A stretch of 64,000 nucleotides of DNA from JAWPMT01 sp965215825 (lineage in GTDB: Bacteria > Bacteroidota > Bacteroidia > Cytophagales > Cyclobacteriaceae), in contig CBDCEM010000003.1 of the NCBI GenBank assembly GCA_965215825.1, positions 3,844,001 to 3,908,000 of the forward strand, written 5' to 3'. Below are positions 17,778 through 27,638 of the stretch, in pieces; the first letter of the stretch is position 1; each line of letters opens with the position of its first letter. The position numbers and the translations under genes were made by a program. The notes under the pieces are model-generated. The model ran no database searches and was not told the origin of the DNA. It saw only the letters and a list, made by a program, of their open reading frames with translations.

Positions 17778-20045
17778 ATGAAACTAACAAACCTCCATAT
17801 TTTCCTAAGTCTCACTTTATCACTTGTCCGTCTCAGTTGTTTTGCCCAATCGCCAGCCGACTATGTCAATCCATTTATTGGCACAACCAATTATGGCGCG
17901 ACTCATCCTGGCGCACAGTACCCACATGCCATGGCATCCGTCAGCCCATTCAATGTGGCTTTCAAAAAAGAGGAAGGAAATGTTCACGAAAAGGACAGTG
18001 AATGGAATTCGCGTGTTTACATTCATGAGCACGAATACCTCACTGGTTACAGCCACGTCAATCTCAGCGGCGTAGGTTGCCCCGATCTGGGAAGCCTTCT
18101 TACCATGCCCACAAATGGTCCGCTGGAGTTGGACCCGGAAGTTTATGCCACGACCTATTCCGATCAGGAAGCTCGTCCGGGATATTTCACCCATCAATTG
18201 GATAAGTACCAAACGAAAGTCGAGCTCAGCAGCACACTCAGAGCCGGGATCAGCCGATACACATTCCCAAAGGGCGAAAACAATATATTAATCAATTTGG
18301 GACTGGGGCTGACCAATGAGTCCGGAGCCATGGTGAAAGTCGTTTCTGACCAGGAAGTTGAAGGTTATAAGACAATCGGTACCTTTTGCTATCATGCTGA
18401 AGATGTTCGGCCCATCTATTTTGTAGCGCGCCTGAGCAAGTCCGCAAAAAGCTACGGGGCCTGGAAAAAGATGCCTAAATATCATGCAGTCGAAGGTGAC
18501 TGGGTGAAGTACAATGACACTTATAAGCCTTACGAAAAGTATGCCTACGAGCTTCCTGGCGAAAATGTAGGTGCCTACTTCTCTTTCGATACAGAAGATC
18601 AGGAACAAATAAGCGTTAAAGTCGGCATCTCCTATGTCAGCATCGAAAACGCCCGAGAAAACCTAAATCAGGAAATTCCAGGTTTTGATTTTGATCAAAT
18701 CTCCCAGACCTCCTATGATAAATGGAATGAATTACTCAGCAGAATCATGGTCGAGGGTGCTGAAGATGACAAAACCATTTTCTACTCAGCGTTATACCAT
18801 ACGCTCATTCACCCCAACATCATACAGGATGTTAATGGAGAATATCCATTAATGGCACAAGCAGGCAAGGCCACTTCAAAAGGGAGAAACAGGTATTCGG
18901 TCTTTTCGCTTTGGGACACCTATCGAAATGTTCATCCTTTCCTAAGCCTGGTTTATCCCGAACTTCAATCAGAGATGGTCAACACTATGGTCGATATGTA
19001 TGCAGAAAGTGGATGGATGCCAAAATGGGAACTAGCGGGCATGGAAACAGGAGTAATGGTCGGTGATCCGGCTGCACCTGTTATTGCAGACACTTATCTA
19101 AGAGGTATTCAGGATTTTGATGTGCAGTTAGCTTACGAGGGTATTCTTAAATCCGGAAATGCGGTGATTAACAACCCCTTACGTCCAGGCAACAAAGATT
19201 ATCTAAACTATGGCTACGTACCCGTGAATGAAAAGGACATTTGGGGAGGCTCAGTCTCTACCTCTCAGGAGTATTATATTTCTGACTGGAACATTGCCCA
19301 ATTGAGCAAAGCACTTGGCAATCAAGCCAACTACAAAACCTATCAGCGTCGTTCGATGGGTTATAAATCGCTGTTTGATGAAGGTACAGGTATGCTACGT
19401 CCTAAACTTGCTAAAGGAGACTGGCATGCTCCCTTTGACCCGCTAAAGGGTAAGAATTTCGAACCAACAGTAGGATATGTGGAGGGTTGTGCCTGGAATT
19501 ACCGGTTCTACGTGCCCCATGATATTCCGGGATTAATCAAACTCAATGGCGGCCCCAGGGCCTTTGTGGACGAACTTCAAAAAACATTCGATCTGGATCA
19601 TTTTGACATGGCCAATGAACCAGATATCACCTACCCTTTCTTATTCAATTATGTGAAAGGAGAAGAATGGCGTACGCAAAAAACAGTGCAGGAATTGATC
19701 AGAACCTATTACACCAATACCCCTGGAGGCATCCCTGGAAATGATGATACCGGCGCACTTTCCACCTGGTTACTGTTTAGTATGATGGGCATTTATCCTG
19801 TATGCCCAGGAGATATGGATTACGCCTTGTTTACGCCTTCTTTTGATAAGGTCACCATCAACCTCAATGAAAAATACTATGGAAATGATCAGATCATCTT
19901 AAAAACAGAGAAATCAAGCGAAAACAGTCCCTACATCGATCGCATGTCGTTGAACAGCAAGCCCCACAAGCAGTTTTTCTTGTCTCATGGCGACCTGACG
20001 AAAGGAAACACTTTTACATTTTACCTTACTGATAAGCCTAAGTAG
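17778..20045 (+). CDS. GH92 family glycoside hydrolase, divergent
   Basis: Third GH92, 755 residues, secreted via MKLTNLHIFLSLTLSLVRLSCFAQ (signal peptidase I cut after CFA, or a lipobox-like LSC). Family features are DYVNPFIGTTNYGATHPGA, GYSHVNLSGVGCPDLG, SLWDTYRNVHPF, ESGWMPKWELAGMETG and GNDDTGALSTWLLFSMMGIYPV (D656, D657). It differs from the other two: the acid motif reads YVEGCAWNYRFYVPHD, and the usual YAHGN-P-H motif is replaced by MANEPDITYPFLFNYV. Altered +1 subsite residues suggest another linkage or aglycone. It is the second gene of the regulator-led operon and is followed 4 bp later by the FG-GAP protein gene. Confidence 0.92.
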   Translation: MKLTNLHIFLSLTLSLVRLSCFAQSPADYVNPFIGTTNYGATHPGAQYPHAMASVSPFNVAFKKEEGNVHEKDSEWNSRVYIHEHEYLTGYSHVNLSGVGCPDLGSLLTMPTNGPLELDPEVYATTYSDQEARPGYFTHQLDKYQTKVELSSTLRAGISRYTFPKGENNILINLGLGLTNESGAMVKVVSDQEVEGYKTIGTFCYHAEDVRPIYFVARLSKSAKSYGAWKKMPKYHAVEGDWVKYNDTYKPYEKYAYELPGENVGAYFSFDTEDQEQISVKVGISYVSIENARENLNQEIPGFDFDQISQTSYDKWNELLSRIMVEGAEDDKTIFYSALYHTLIHPNIIQDVNGEYPLMAQAGKATSKGRNRYSVFSLWDTYRNVHPFLSLVYPELQSEMVNTMVDMYAESGWMPKWELAGMETGVMVGDPAAPVIADTYLRGIQDFDVQLAYEGILKSGNAVINNPLRPGNKDYLNYGYVPVNEKDIWGGSVSTSQEYYISDWNIAQLSKALGNQANYKTYQRRSMGYKSLFDEGTGMLRPKLAKGDWHAPFDPLKGKNFEPTVGYVEGCAWNYRFYVPHDIPGLIKLNGGPRAFVDELQKTFDLDHFDMANEPDITYPFLFNYVKGEEWRTQKTVQELIRTYYTNTPGGIPGNDDTGALSTWLLFSMMGIYPVCPGDMDYALFTPSFDKVTINLNEKYYGNDQIILKTEKSSENSPYIDRMSLNSKPHKQFFLSHGDLTKGNTFTFYLTDKPK

Positions 20046-20049
20046 TAAA

Positions 20050-23000
20050 ATGACGAACATCCAGTCAAATATTTTATCTGTTCTTATCGTTGTACTCGCC
20101 TGGTCTTGCCAGCCTTCGGATTCCGGTAAAATTCAGAGCAATCGTAAGCTATTCACACAATTACCTTCTTCAGAAACAGGCATCAATTTCAGCAATGAAG
20201 TAAATGATGAGAAGGAACACAACATCTTGCTGTATGCGAACTATTACGGTGGTGCTGGTGTTGGCGTAGGCGATTTCGATCAGGATGGATTAGCTGACCT
20301 TTATTTTGCCGGAAATCTGGTCAATGATCGGCTGTACCACAATTTGGGAGATTTTAAATTCGAGGATATTTCAGTCTCAGCAAAACTGGAAAATACAGGT
20401 AGTTGGTCTTCTGGGGTAATCGTGGGGGACGTCAATAATGATGGCTGGGACGATATTTATGTCACCTGTGAACTGTACGACGACCAACCTACTCGTCGCG
20501 CCAACAAGCTGTACATCAATCAGGGAAATCTGACTTTTAAAAATGAGGCAGCCCAATGGGGAGTAGCCGATACTGCCCGCACACGGCATGCTACTTTCCT
20601 CGATTTTGATAAAGATGGTGATCTGGACTTGTTTGTCCTGAATCAGCCACCTAACCCAGGAAACTATTCTATTTATAAAGATGCGGACCTGACGAAAAAC
20701 GAATACACTTCCCGATTGTATCAAAATACGGGTTCGACTTTCATTGATATTACCAAACAGGCCGGAGTACTCAAAACGGGTTTTCCCAACAGCGTGGTGG
20801 CAACAGATCTTGACAAAGACGGTTACACCGATTTGTACATAGCCAATGATTTTGATGCACCGGATTTCCTTTACCACAACAATGGAGATGGCACGTTTAC
20901 AGACATCCTTAAATCTTCAACCGGTCACACTTCCTTTTACAGCATGGGCGTCGATGCGGCAGACGTAAACAATGATGGGTGGCAAGATCTCATGGTACTG
21001 GACATGGTTGCTGAGGACAACTTTAGATTGAAAGCCAACATGAGCGGCATGGATCCGGACAATTTCTGGCAGGTGGTTAACAATGGAGGTCACTATCAAT
21101 ACATGTTTAACACGCTACTACTCAACCGGGGCCAAAATTCATTTGGTGACGTTGCCCAATATGCCGGAGTAGCAGCCACAGACTGGAGTTGGTCCAATCT
21201 GTTTGCCGATCTCGACAATGATGGGCTCAAAGACCTCTACATCACCAATGGGTTGGTTCGGGATATTCGGAATACCGATGCCCAAAAGAAATTTACAAAG
21301 CATGTAGTGGAAACATCAATTGAGTTTATCCGGGCTTACCCGGACTCTGCGGACATCTCGATGCTGGACATCATAGACCTGGAAGCTTCTCTGAAGCTTA
21401 TCCCTTCTGAGAAACTTACGAATTATGCCTATCAAAATACAGGTGATGCCGCCTTTGAGAAGAAGACAGATGATTGGGGGCTCAGTCAAAAGTCATTTTC
21501 AAATGGCTCAGCATATGCGGATCTGAATAATGATGGTTACCTCGACCTTATTGTCAATAACATCAATGAACCGGCATTCATATTTAAAAATGAAGGGTCC
21601 GGTACCCGTCAAAACAACTTTCTCAGGATCAAATTGGAAGACCCTGACCAGAAAACCACATTGGGGACCACCATCATGATTGAGGCCAATGGCATGCAGC
21701 AATTCTTCACAACTACCAGTGTTCGGGGTATGTACTCAACGAGTGAGCAAATTGTGCATTTTGGATTAGGAAGAGCCACCGAAGTAAATAAAATTGAGAT
21801 CACCTGGCCGGACGGCACAGTTACTACTAAGATGGAAGCATCGACCAATCAGCTTCTAAACATCAGGAAAAACACCGGCGCCCCATCGAACACCAAACCC
21901 CAGTCTACCCTTTTTCAAGTGAAAAATGAAGAAAACGGACTTCAATTCAAGCACAAGGAAAACTATTTCGACGACTATCGCTTTCAGGTATTACTCCCTC
22001 ATGAGTTGTCTCATTTTGGTCCGGCAATGGCTGTCGCAGATGTAAATGGAGACGGAGCGGATGACTTGTTTTTTGGTGGCGCCTCTGGCCAGACAGGAAC
22101 ACTGTTAATCCAGGAAAATGATGGCAGTTTCAAAAAAGCTGGACAGCAACCCTGGCAGCAACAGTCTATTATGGAGGATGTAGATGCCATTTTTTTTGAT
22201 GCCGATCAGGATGGAGATGAGGACCTGTATATTGGAAGCGGAGGCAATGAATTTGAAGCCAATCACATCTTCTACACGGATCGATTGTACATCAATAACG
22301 GGTCTGGCCATTTCACCTATGACCCGGACCTATTACCAGCACTGCATATCAGCACAGGTGTAGTTCTTCCTCTCGATTACGACAAAGATGGGGATCAGGA
22401 TTTATTCATCGGAGAACGGTTCATTCCCCGAGATTACCCGGCACCCGGATCAGGATTTTTATTAGAGAACGAAAACGGTCGATTTAAAGAAGTGACCAGC
22501 GATGTGGCCCCGGATTTCTTCCAATTGGGATTGATCACGGATGCAGTGACCTCAGACCTGGATCAAGATGGAAATGAGGACCTTCTGATCACTGGCGAAT
22601 GGATGACACCAAAAGTCTTTCTGAATAAAGAAAATGGATTTGTAGACCACACCGAAGCCTTCGGACTGGATTCGCTACATGGCTGGTGGTTCAGTATTCA
22701 AAAAGCAGATTTTGATCAGGATGGAGATGATGATTTTGTGCTCGGTAATCTGGGTACAAATTACAAATACCAGGCCTCCAAGGAAGAACCATTCGAGGTG
22801 TATTACAACGATTTTGACGGCAATGGCTCCAAAGACATTGTCCTTAGCTACTACAACTTCGGGAAGCAATATCCGGTACGAGGCAAATCCTGCTCCACAC
22901 AACAGGTCCCTGATCTCTCCAAAAAGTTTGATACCTATGAATTGTTCGCGGCTTCCGGATTGAATGAGATCTATGAACCAGAAAAACTACAAGGAGGACT

Positions 23001-23391
23001 ACATCTGATTGCCAGTCATTTCGAAAGCATGGTCATCGTAAATAAGGGAAACAATACCCTGTCAACAAAAGCCTTACCCGCTTCAGCACAGTGGGCCCCC
23101 ATCATGGACATTGTGGTTGATGACTTCAATAAAGACGGACACCTGGATTTGATCTATGGAGGCAATCTCTATGTTTCTGAAATCGAGACGAGCCGTGCCG
23201 ACGCAGGCATCGGAGGTTTACTCCTCGGGAATGGAAATGGAGATTTTCAAGCGGTTCCTGCTAGTAAAAGCGGCATTTACGTACCCAAAGACATTCGTGA
23301 AATTGAACAGGTTACCATCAATGGAAATAACGTTCTTGTTTTCGCCAACAACAACGATCAATTGGTCACGCTAGAAAGTACCTTGCCATGA
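20050..23391 (+). CDS. FG-GAP/VCBS repeat lipoprotein with ASPIC/UnbV domain
   Basis: Large exported lipoprotein (1113 residues; leader ends VVLAWSCQPS) related to CRTAC1. Repeated Ca-binding loops of the form DxDxDG occur in two seven-bladed-propeller-like halves, for example GDFDQDGLADLYFAG, GDVNNDGWDDIYVT, DFDKDGDLDLFVLN and ADLNNDGYLDLIVNN, then again from about residue 655 (ADVNGDGADDLFFGG). Between the halves sits an ASPIC/UnbV domain (about 520-600, VHFGLGRATEVNKIEITWPDG). Such proteins are common in Bacteroidota glycan loci; binding of glycan or protein is inferred. Its stop overlaps the next start as ATGA. Confidence 0.9.
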   Translation: MTNIQSNILSVLIVVLAWSCQPSDSGKIQSNRKLFTQLPSSETGINFSNEVNDEKEHNILLYANYYGGAGVGVGDFDQDGLADLYFAGNLVNDRLYHNLGDFKFEDISVSAKLENTGSWSSGVIVGDVNNDGWDDIYVTCELYDDQPTRRANKLYINQGNLTFKNEAAQWGVADTARTRHATFLDFDKDGDLDLFVLNQPPNPGNYSIYKDADLTKNEYTSRLYQNTGSTFIDITKQAGVLKTGFPNSVVATDLDKDGYTDLYIANDFDAPDFLYHNNGDGTFTDILKSSTGHTSFYSMGVDAADVNNDGWQDLMVLDMVAEDNFRLKANMSGMDPDNFWQVVNNGGHYQYMFNTLLLNRGQNSFGDVAQYAGVAATDWSWSNLFADLDNDGLKDLYITNGLVRDIRNTDAQKKFTKHVVETSIEFIRAYPDSADISMLDIIDLEASLKLIPSEKLTNYAYQNTGDAAFEKKTDDWGLSQKSFSNGSAYADLNNDGYLDLIVNNINEPAFIFKNEGSGTRQNNFLRIKLEDPDQKTTLGTTIMIEANGMQQFFTTTSVRGMYSTSEQIVHFGLGRATEVNKIEITWPDGTVTTKMEASTNQLLNIRKNTGAPSNTKPQSTLFQVKNEENGLQFKHKENYFDDYRFQVLLPHELSHFGPAMAVADVNGDGADDLFFGGASGQTGTLLIQENDGSFKKAGQQPWQQQSIMEDVDAIFFDADQDGDEDLYIGSGGNEFEANHIFYTDRLYINNGSGHFTYDPDLLPALHISTGVVLPLDYDKDGDQDLFIGERFIPRDYPAPGSGFLLENENGRFKEVTSDVAPDFFQLGLITDAVTSDLDQDGNEDLLITGEWMTPKVFLNKENGFVDHTEAFGLDSLHGWWFSIQKADFDQDGDDDFVLGNLGTNYKYQASKEEPFEVYYNDFDGNGSKDIVLSYYNFGKQYPVRGKSCSTQQVPDLSKKFDTYELFAASGLNEIYEPEKLQGGLHLIASHFESMVIVNKGNNTLSTKALPASAQWAPIMDIVVDDFNKDGHLDLIYGGNLYVSEIETSRADAGIGGLLLGNGNGDFQAVPASKSGIYVPKDIREIEQVTINGNNVLVFANNNDQLVTLESTLP

Positions 23392-24647
23392 ACAACATCA
23401 TACTTTGTCAACTAAAATCAGCTATCACATTAAGGCCCTCAAAACCATGCCTGGCGACAGACAGGCGTGATTCAAAAATGATTTCCGAAAAATTTACCCG
23501 TCAACAAGGCTGGTCTAATTTGACAAAAGCACTTGGAATTAATAGACGAAACCCGGCAGTGCTAACCTGTCTCACCATTTTTTGTTTGATAGCTTCCCTC
23601 CCACTTTGGAGTCAACAATATGAAGGTTACTTATTCAATCCTGAAAAGTATGTGGCACATCGAAGCATTACTTCGTTACAAGTAGATGGTAAGCTGGACG
23701 AGGAAAGTTGGCAAAAAGCCTCCTGGACGAAGGATTTTGTTGATATCGAAGGGGACTTTGCTCCCACTCCTCCCTATCACCAGACAAGGATCAAAATGCT
23801 ATGGGACGACACCTATCTCTACATCGGCGCTGAAATCATTGAACCGGATGTTTGGGCAACCTACACAGACCGAGATGCGGTTATTTTCCACGAGAATGAT
23901 TTTGAGGTATTTATCGACCCGGATGGTGATTCGCACAACTACTATGAATTGGAAATAAACGCACTGGGTACCATTTGGGACCTGATCTTGCTCAAACCTT
24001 ATCGGGATGGAGGTCCTGCCCTCAATGCCTGGGACATTGCGGGATTAAAAAGCGGTGTGCATGTTTATGGCACTTTGAATGACCCCTCTGACAAAGATGA
24101 GAAATGGACCGTCGAATTGGCCTTCCCCTGGAAAATGCTCAAAGAAGCTGCCAGGCCCAACCGGAGACCTGTTGATGGTGAGCAATGGCGCATGAACTTC
24201 TCGCGGGTGCACTGGAAGATCAAAGCTGAAAATGGAGTTTATGTCAAAGAAATAGATCCGGCCACCGGAAAGACTTATCCCGAATACAATTGGGTATGGT
24301 CCGAACAGGGAAAAATCGCCATGCACCAACCCGAAACCTGGGGCTATGTACAATTTTCAGAAGTCAGAGTAGGTAAAAAGCGTGTGCCGTTCAATTCCTT
24401 ACCTATTGCATCCACCAAGTGGTCTATGTATCAGTTTTACTATGCTCAGCGTGCGTATTTTGAGGCAACAGGTGCTTATGCCAAGACTATCGAAGATCTG
24501 AATCTTGGCGCGGCTCATCAACAATTATTGTCCTCATTTTTATCGATTACTGTAAGTCCTGTTTCCTTTGATGCGGTTTATCGCCAAGGGAAAACAACCC
24601 TTTCCATTGACCAGGAAGGTAAATTCCAAAACCTAACGCAACCATGA
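23388..24647 (+). CDS. CBM9-like carbohydrate-binding secreted protein
   Basis: 419 residues. The core, about 90-320, resembles the CBM9/DOMON-like sugar-binding beta-sandwich: LQVDGKLDEESWQKASW, the ligand-side KMLWDDTYLYIGAEI, NDFEVFIDPDGDSHNYYELE, and WRMNFSRVHW. The first ATG overlaps the previous stop, but the signal-like stretch only starts near residue 52 (RRNPAVLTCLTIFCLIASLP). ATG 23478 (residue 31) may be the real start, because an odd hydrophilic 50-residue lead precedes the leader. No catalytic residues are seen. Such proteins accompany glycosidases and probably bind the glycan at the cell surface. It overlaps the next gene by 4 bp. Confidence 0.85.
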   Translation: MNNIILCQLKSAITLRPSKPCLATDRRDSKMISEKFTRQQGWSNLTKALGINRRNPAVLTCLTIFCLIASLPLWSQQYEGYLFNPEKYVAHRSITSLQVDGKLDEESWQKASWTKDFVDIEGDFAPTPPYHQTRIKMLWDDTYLYIGAEIIEPDVWATYTDRDAVIFHENDFEVFIDPDGDSHNYYELEINALGTIWDLILLKPYRDGGPALNAWDIAGLKSGVHVYGTLNDPSDKDEKWTVELAFPWKMLKEAARPNRRPVDGEQWRMNFSRVHWKIKAENGVYVKEIDPATGKTYPEYNWVWSEQGKIAMHQPETWGYVQFSEVRVGKKRVPFNSLPIASTKWSMYQFYYAQRAYFEATGAYAKTIEDLNLGAAHQQLLSSFLSITVSPVSFDAVYRQGKTTLSIDQEGKFQNLTQP

Positions 24648-25801
24648 AAAAACGAACTTTTCTTAAAAATGTAGGCCTTTCCTCCCTGGCCCTCTCCGGC
24701 AGCTCCTTCATTTGGCAAGCCTGTACGCCGACGCAACGGGACTCGACAGAAGCAAGTGCACCTGAACTGAAGAATTGGGCATGGATCAAACCTCCCATGA
24801 AATGGAGTCTGGACGACTGGAAAACCAATCTGGCCAATGCCAAATCTTGTGGTATCGATGCCATTGTGCTGGAATGTTACAATTCCAATGCTACGATCTA
24901 CCCGCATTTCAATGAAGACATTCCTATGCGTGCAGATTTACTGCAAGATGTGATCGGCATTTGCAAATCCCTCGAGTTAGAGATCCATACCTGGATGTGG
25001 ACCGTACCCTGTAATATCCCGGCGATCATCGAGAAGCATCCGGACTGGTACGCGGTAAATGGTCTGGGTCAACCGGCGCACACGCACCCAGCCTATGTCA
25101 ATTACTACAAATTCCTCGACCCCTGTCACCCGGAAGTACAGGAATTTATAGCTAACAACGTCAAGTCGCTTGCACAGATCGAGGGTTCTGACGGAGTGCA
25201 CCTGGACTATGTCCGCTTACCTGATGTAATTCTTGCAGAAGCACTACAGCCCACCTATGATATCGTACAGGACCGGGAATTCCCTGAATACGATTATAAC
25301 TACTCAGAATATGCGAGAACGCAATTCAAAGAAAAAACAGGCATCGATCCGCTGGAAGATCTGGAGGACCCATCAGCCCATAACGAGTGGAGGCAATTTC
25401 GATACGACAGCATCACAAACCTGGTGAATAATCACCTCCTACCAGAGATCAAGAAAGAAGGGAAAATGGCCACCGCCGCCGTATTCCCCAATTGGGAAAG
25501 TGTGCGACAACAGTGGCACAACTGGGATTTAGATGCTTATTTGCCTATGTTGTACCATGGATTTTATAATCGGGAAGTAGATTTTATTGAAGAGCATACC
25601 CGGAAAGCCCTCACGAGACTGCAAGGAAAAGCACCTGTTTATAGTGGGTTGTACATGCCCGACATCACTCCAGATCAAATGGCATCGGCACATCAGCATG
25701 CACTATCTGCAGGAGCGAAAGGTATCGCCATCTTTGCATTGGAAAACACAAGCCCTGAACAGTGGGCCAGCCTGAAAACGGCACTGAAAAAGACGGTATA
25801 A
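24644..25801 (+). CDS. GHL10-like putative glycoside hydrolase, lipoprotein
   Basis: 385 residues with a leader resembling a Tat or lipoprotein signal (MKKRTFLKNVGLSSLALSG, then FIWQAC), having KR rather than RR. The rest resembles a TIM-barrel family of putative hydrolases (GHL10/DUF187 group): WAWIKPPMKWSLDDW, LELEIHTWMWTVPC, HPDWYAVNG, the core DGVHLDYVRLPD with acidic residues at the strand end, and DAYLPMLYHGFY. Activity is not established for this subgroup; an exo-glycosidase acting with the neighbouring GH92 and CBM9-like proteins is a reasonable inference. It is followed 11 bp later by the isomerase-like gene. Confidence 0.82.
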   Translation: MKKRTFLKNVGLSSLALSGSSFIWQACTPTQRDSTEASAPELKNWAWIKPPMKWSLDDWKTNLANAKSCGIDAIVLECYNSNATIYPHFNEDIPMRADLLQDVIGICKSLELEIHTWMWTVPCNIPAIIEKHPDWYAVNGLGQPAHTHPAYVNYYKFLDPCHPEVQEFIANNVKSLAQIEGSDGVHLDYVRLPDVILAEALQPTYDIVQDREFPEYDYNYSEYARTQFKEKTGIDPLEDLEDPSAHNEWRQFRYDSITNLVNNHLLPEIKKEGKMATAAVFPNWESVRQQWHNWDLDAYLPMLYHGFYNREVDFIEEHTRKALTRLQGKAPVYSGLYMPDITPDQMASAHQHALSAGAKGIAIFALENTSPEQWASLKTALKKTV

Positions 25802-25812
25802 AACAATGATGA

Positions 25813-27495
25813 ATGATCAACAAAGAGCCATTTATTCAAGTTGACCATAAGGAACAAGCTTGCTGGGAAGGATGGGAAGCCATTGGCGGTGAGCTCAAGC
25901 GCGCCATCCAAGCCCTGGGCAAAAGTAAAGTTGTTGTTGCTGTTGACTGCTTTCAGGGCACTTACACCGACATCAATTTCAACGCATTAAAAGAAGTCCT
26001 TGTTCCTGACACCTCCTGTCAGATCAGAGACATCTATCGCAGCGAACGTGAAATCCGGGACATGGTCAGCAAGGATCTGGATGTCAAATCCGGAGCAGCC
26101 AAAGTTTCTACCCACAGCATTGAAGACTACTTCGATCCTGAAAAGCTGGCAGCCATCCGGTCGAACATGGAGATGCTTCAGGAAGGCGTCATCCTTATCC
26201 ATGGCACCGGGGCCAGTAAGATTCTGGAGGCAGATCTCGTCATCTATTCCGACATCTCACGCTGGGAAATCTTTCAGCGTTTCAGACGAAATGATATTTC
26301 GAACCTGGGTGTCACCAATAAAACAGATCATTTCGACCATCAGTACCGATGGGGGTATTTCGTAGACTGGAGAATCTGCGACAAGATCAAAAAGCAGCTG
26401 ATCGGCAACTGCCACTACTTCATGGAATCCAACAACTGGCAAAAACCCAAGTTGGCTAATGGGGATGTCATGCGTGCAGGCTTTAATCAAGCAACACGTC
26501 AGCCCATATTCATGGCTCCCTTCTTTGATCCGGAACTCTGGGATCAGCAATCGATCAACGATTTAAAGCAGGAAGACTTTGAGTGGGGATTTAACTGTGA
26601 CATAGAGGAAGACAATGTGCTGCTGCGCATCAGCAATAGTCTTTTTGAAACCCCTGCCATCAATCTGGTTTACTACCAGGCTACCAAGTTGCTTGGTGCC
26701 TCGGTTTATCGCAAATTTGGGTCAGAAGTGCCTGTGAAGTTGAATTTTGTAGACGGCACCGAGGATGGCAATCATTTGAGTGTGGATGTCTACCCCGGCG
26801 CTGACCACCTCATGGATCATTATGGCTTACGTTATCAACAAGTAGAAAATTATTACATCATGAATGCCAAAAGGAAGGCACGCATGCATGTAAACCTAAA
26901 GGAAGGAACCACAGCAGCAGCATTCAAAGCGGCAGTAGCTACGGGAAACACCAATGAAGTCACTTCCCTGCTCAACTCCATCAACCTGGACAAACACGAT
27001 CACCTTGCCATTCCGCAGGAAACGATCCATAGCAATGGCAATCAGGCCATCATGCTGCACATCAGCACGGCGCCGCAAATTTTCAAATCCGTGCTTTATA
27101 AAGAGAAAAGTGATCCGACTAAAATTTCGACACAAAATGAAGCCTTGATTGGAGAAGTCGCCCGAAATGAAGGCATTAAGGTGGTTAAAAACAATTTCAA
27201 TGTCCTTAATAGCAAACTCCGTGAAGAATTGCTATCCCCTGATGAAAATTCGCAGATGTGCTTAAGCAGGATCTGGTTTGAAAAAGAATTAAAACAGGAA
27301 ACAAATGGCATCTTCCAGATCTATAACCTGATCGAAGGCAGTGAAATCATTGTGGAAGGATTAAAAAATGAATTCAAGCCCTTCACGGTCCATTATGCCG
27401 AAACCTTTTTCGTTCCTGCCGGAGTGAGTGCGTACCGCATTAGATCAGCCGGTACCTCGAAAGTTGGATTACTCAGGGTGAGACCAAATGTCTAA
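25813..27495 (+). CDS. Two-domain mannose-6-phosphate isomerase-like protein
   Basis: Cytoplasmic, 560 residues, no leader. The first ~230 residues look like a nucleoside/uridine-kinase-like fold (KVVVAVDCFQGTYTDIN, VILIHGTGASKILEADLVIYSD), but the Walker A Gly-Lys-Ser/Thr is missing. The C-terminal half resembles class I phosphomannose isomerase, with a cupin core near 315-370 and the end HYAETFFVPAGVSAYRI. Where ManA has the metal ligands QVH, this reads D325-V-Y327; a conserved Glu remains as E345 in QQVENYYIM. It may therefore be an isomerase with changed metal binding, or a sugar-phosphate sensor. Last gene of the rightward operon, fitting Man-6-P metabolism after ROK. ATG codons at 25806 and 25809 are out of frame. 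Confidence 0.8.
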   Translation: MINKEPFIQVDHKEQACWEGWEAIGGELKRAIQALGKSKVVVAVDCFQGTYTDINFNALKEVLVPDTSCQIRDIYRSEREIRDMVSKDLDVKSGAAKVSTHSIEDYFDPEKLAAIRSNMEMLQEGVILIHGTGASKILEADLVIYSDISRWEIFQRFRRNDISNLGVTNKTDHFDHQYRWGYFVDWRICDKIKKQLIGNCHYFMESNNWQKPKLANGDVMRAGFNQATRQPIFMAPFFDPELWDQQSINDLKQEDFEWGFNCDIEEDNVLLRISNSLFETPAINLVYYQATKLLGASVYRKFGSEVPVKLNFVDGTEDGNHLSVDVYPGADHLMDHYGLRYQQVENYYIMNAKRKARMHVNLKEGTTAAAFKAAVATGNTNEVTSLLNSINLDKHDHLAIPQETIHSNGNQAIMLHISTAPQIFKSVLYKEKSDPTKISTQNEALIGEVARNEGIKVVKNNFNVLNSKLREELLSPDENSQMCLSRIWFEKELKQETNGIFQIYNLIEGSEIIVEGLKNEFKPFTVHYAETFFVPAGVSAYRIRSAGTSKVGLLRVRPNV

Positions 27496-27515
27496 AAGGC
27501 TTTTACACAAGCCTT
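27496..27515 (+). terminator. Possible terminator of the rightward mannan operon
   Basis: A perfect 7-bp inverted repeat AAGGCTT-ttacac-AAGCCTT begins right after the stop codon of the isomerase-like gene. The bases after it are A/T-rich but there is no clear U-run, so it may act mainly as an mRNA 3'-end stabiliser. Confidence 0.4.
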
Positions 27516-27638
27516 GTAATCACATTAAAAAATCTCCAGGCGTGTCTGTCCAGACAATTTTAGTACGTCATGGCGGTTTTTTTCAATTTAAAATTCGAAG
27601 GAATTTGAAAAAGACTCCTGTCTCTTCCGTGCAACTTG

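Noticed and set aside
20377..20877. 166-residue minus-strand frame inside the FG-GAP gene
   Set aside because: Antisense shadow of repeated DxDxDG coding sequence (Asp codons read as Ile/Val); no protein features of its own.
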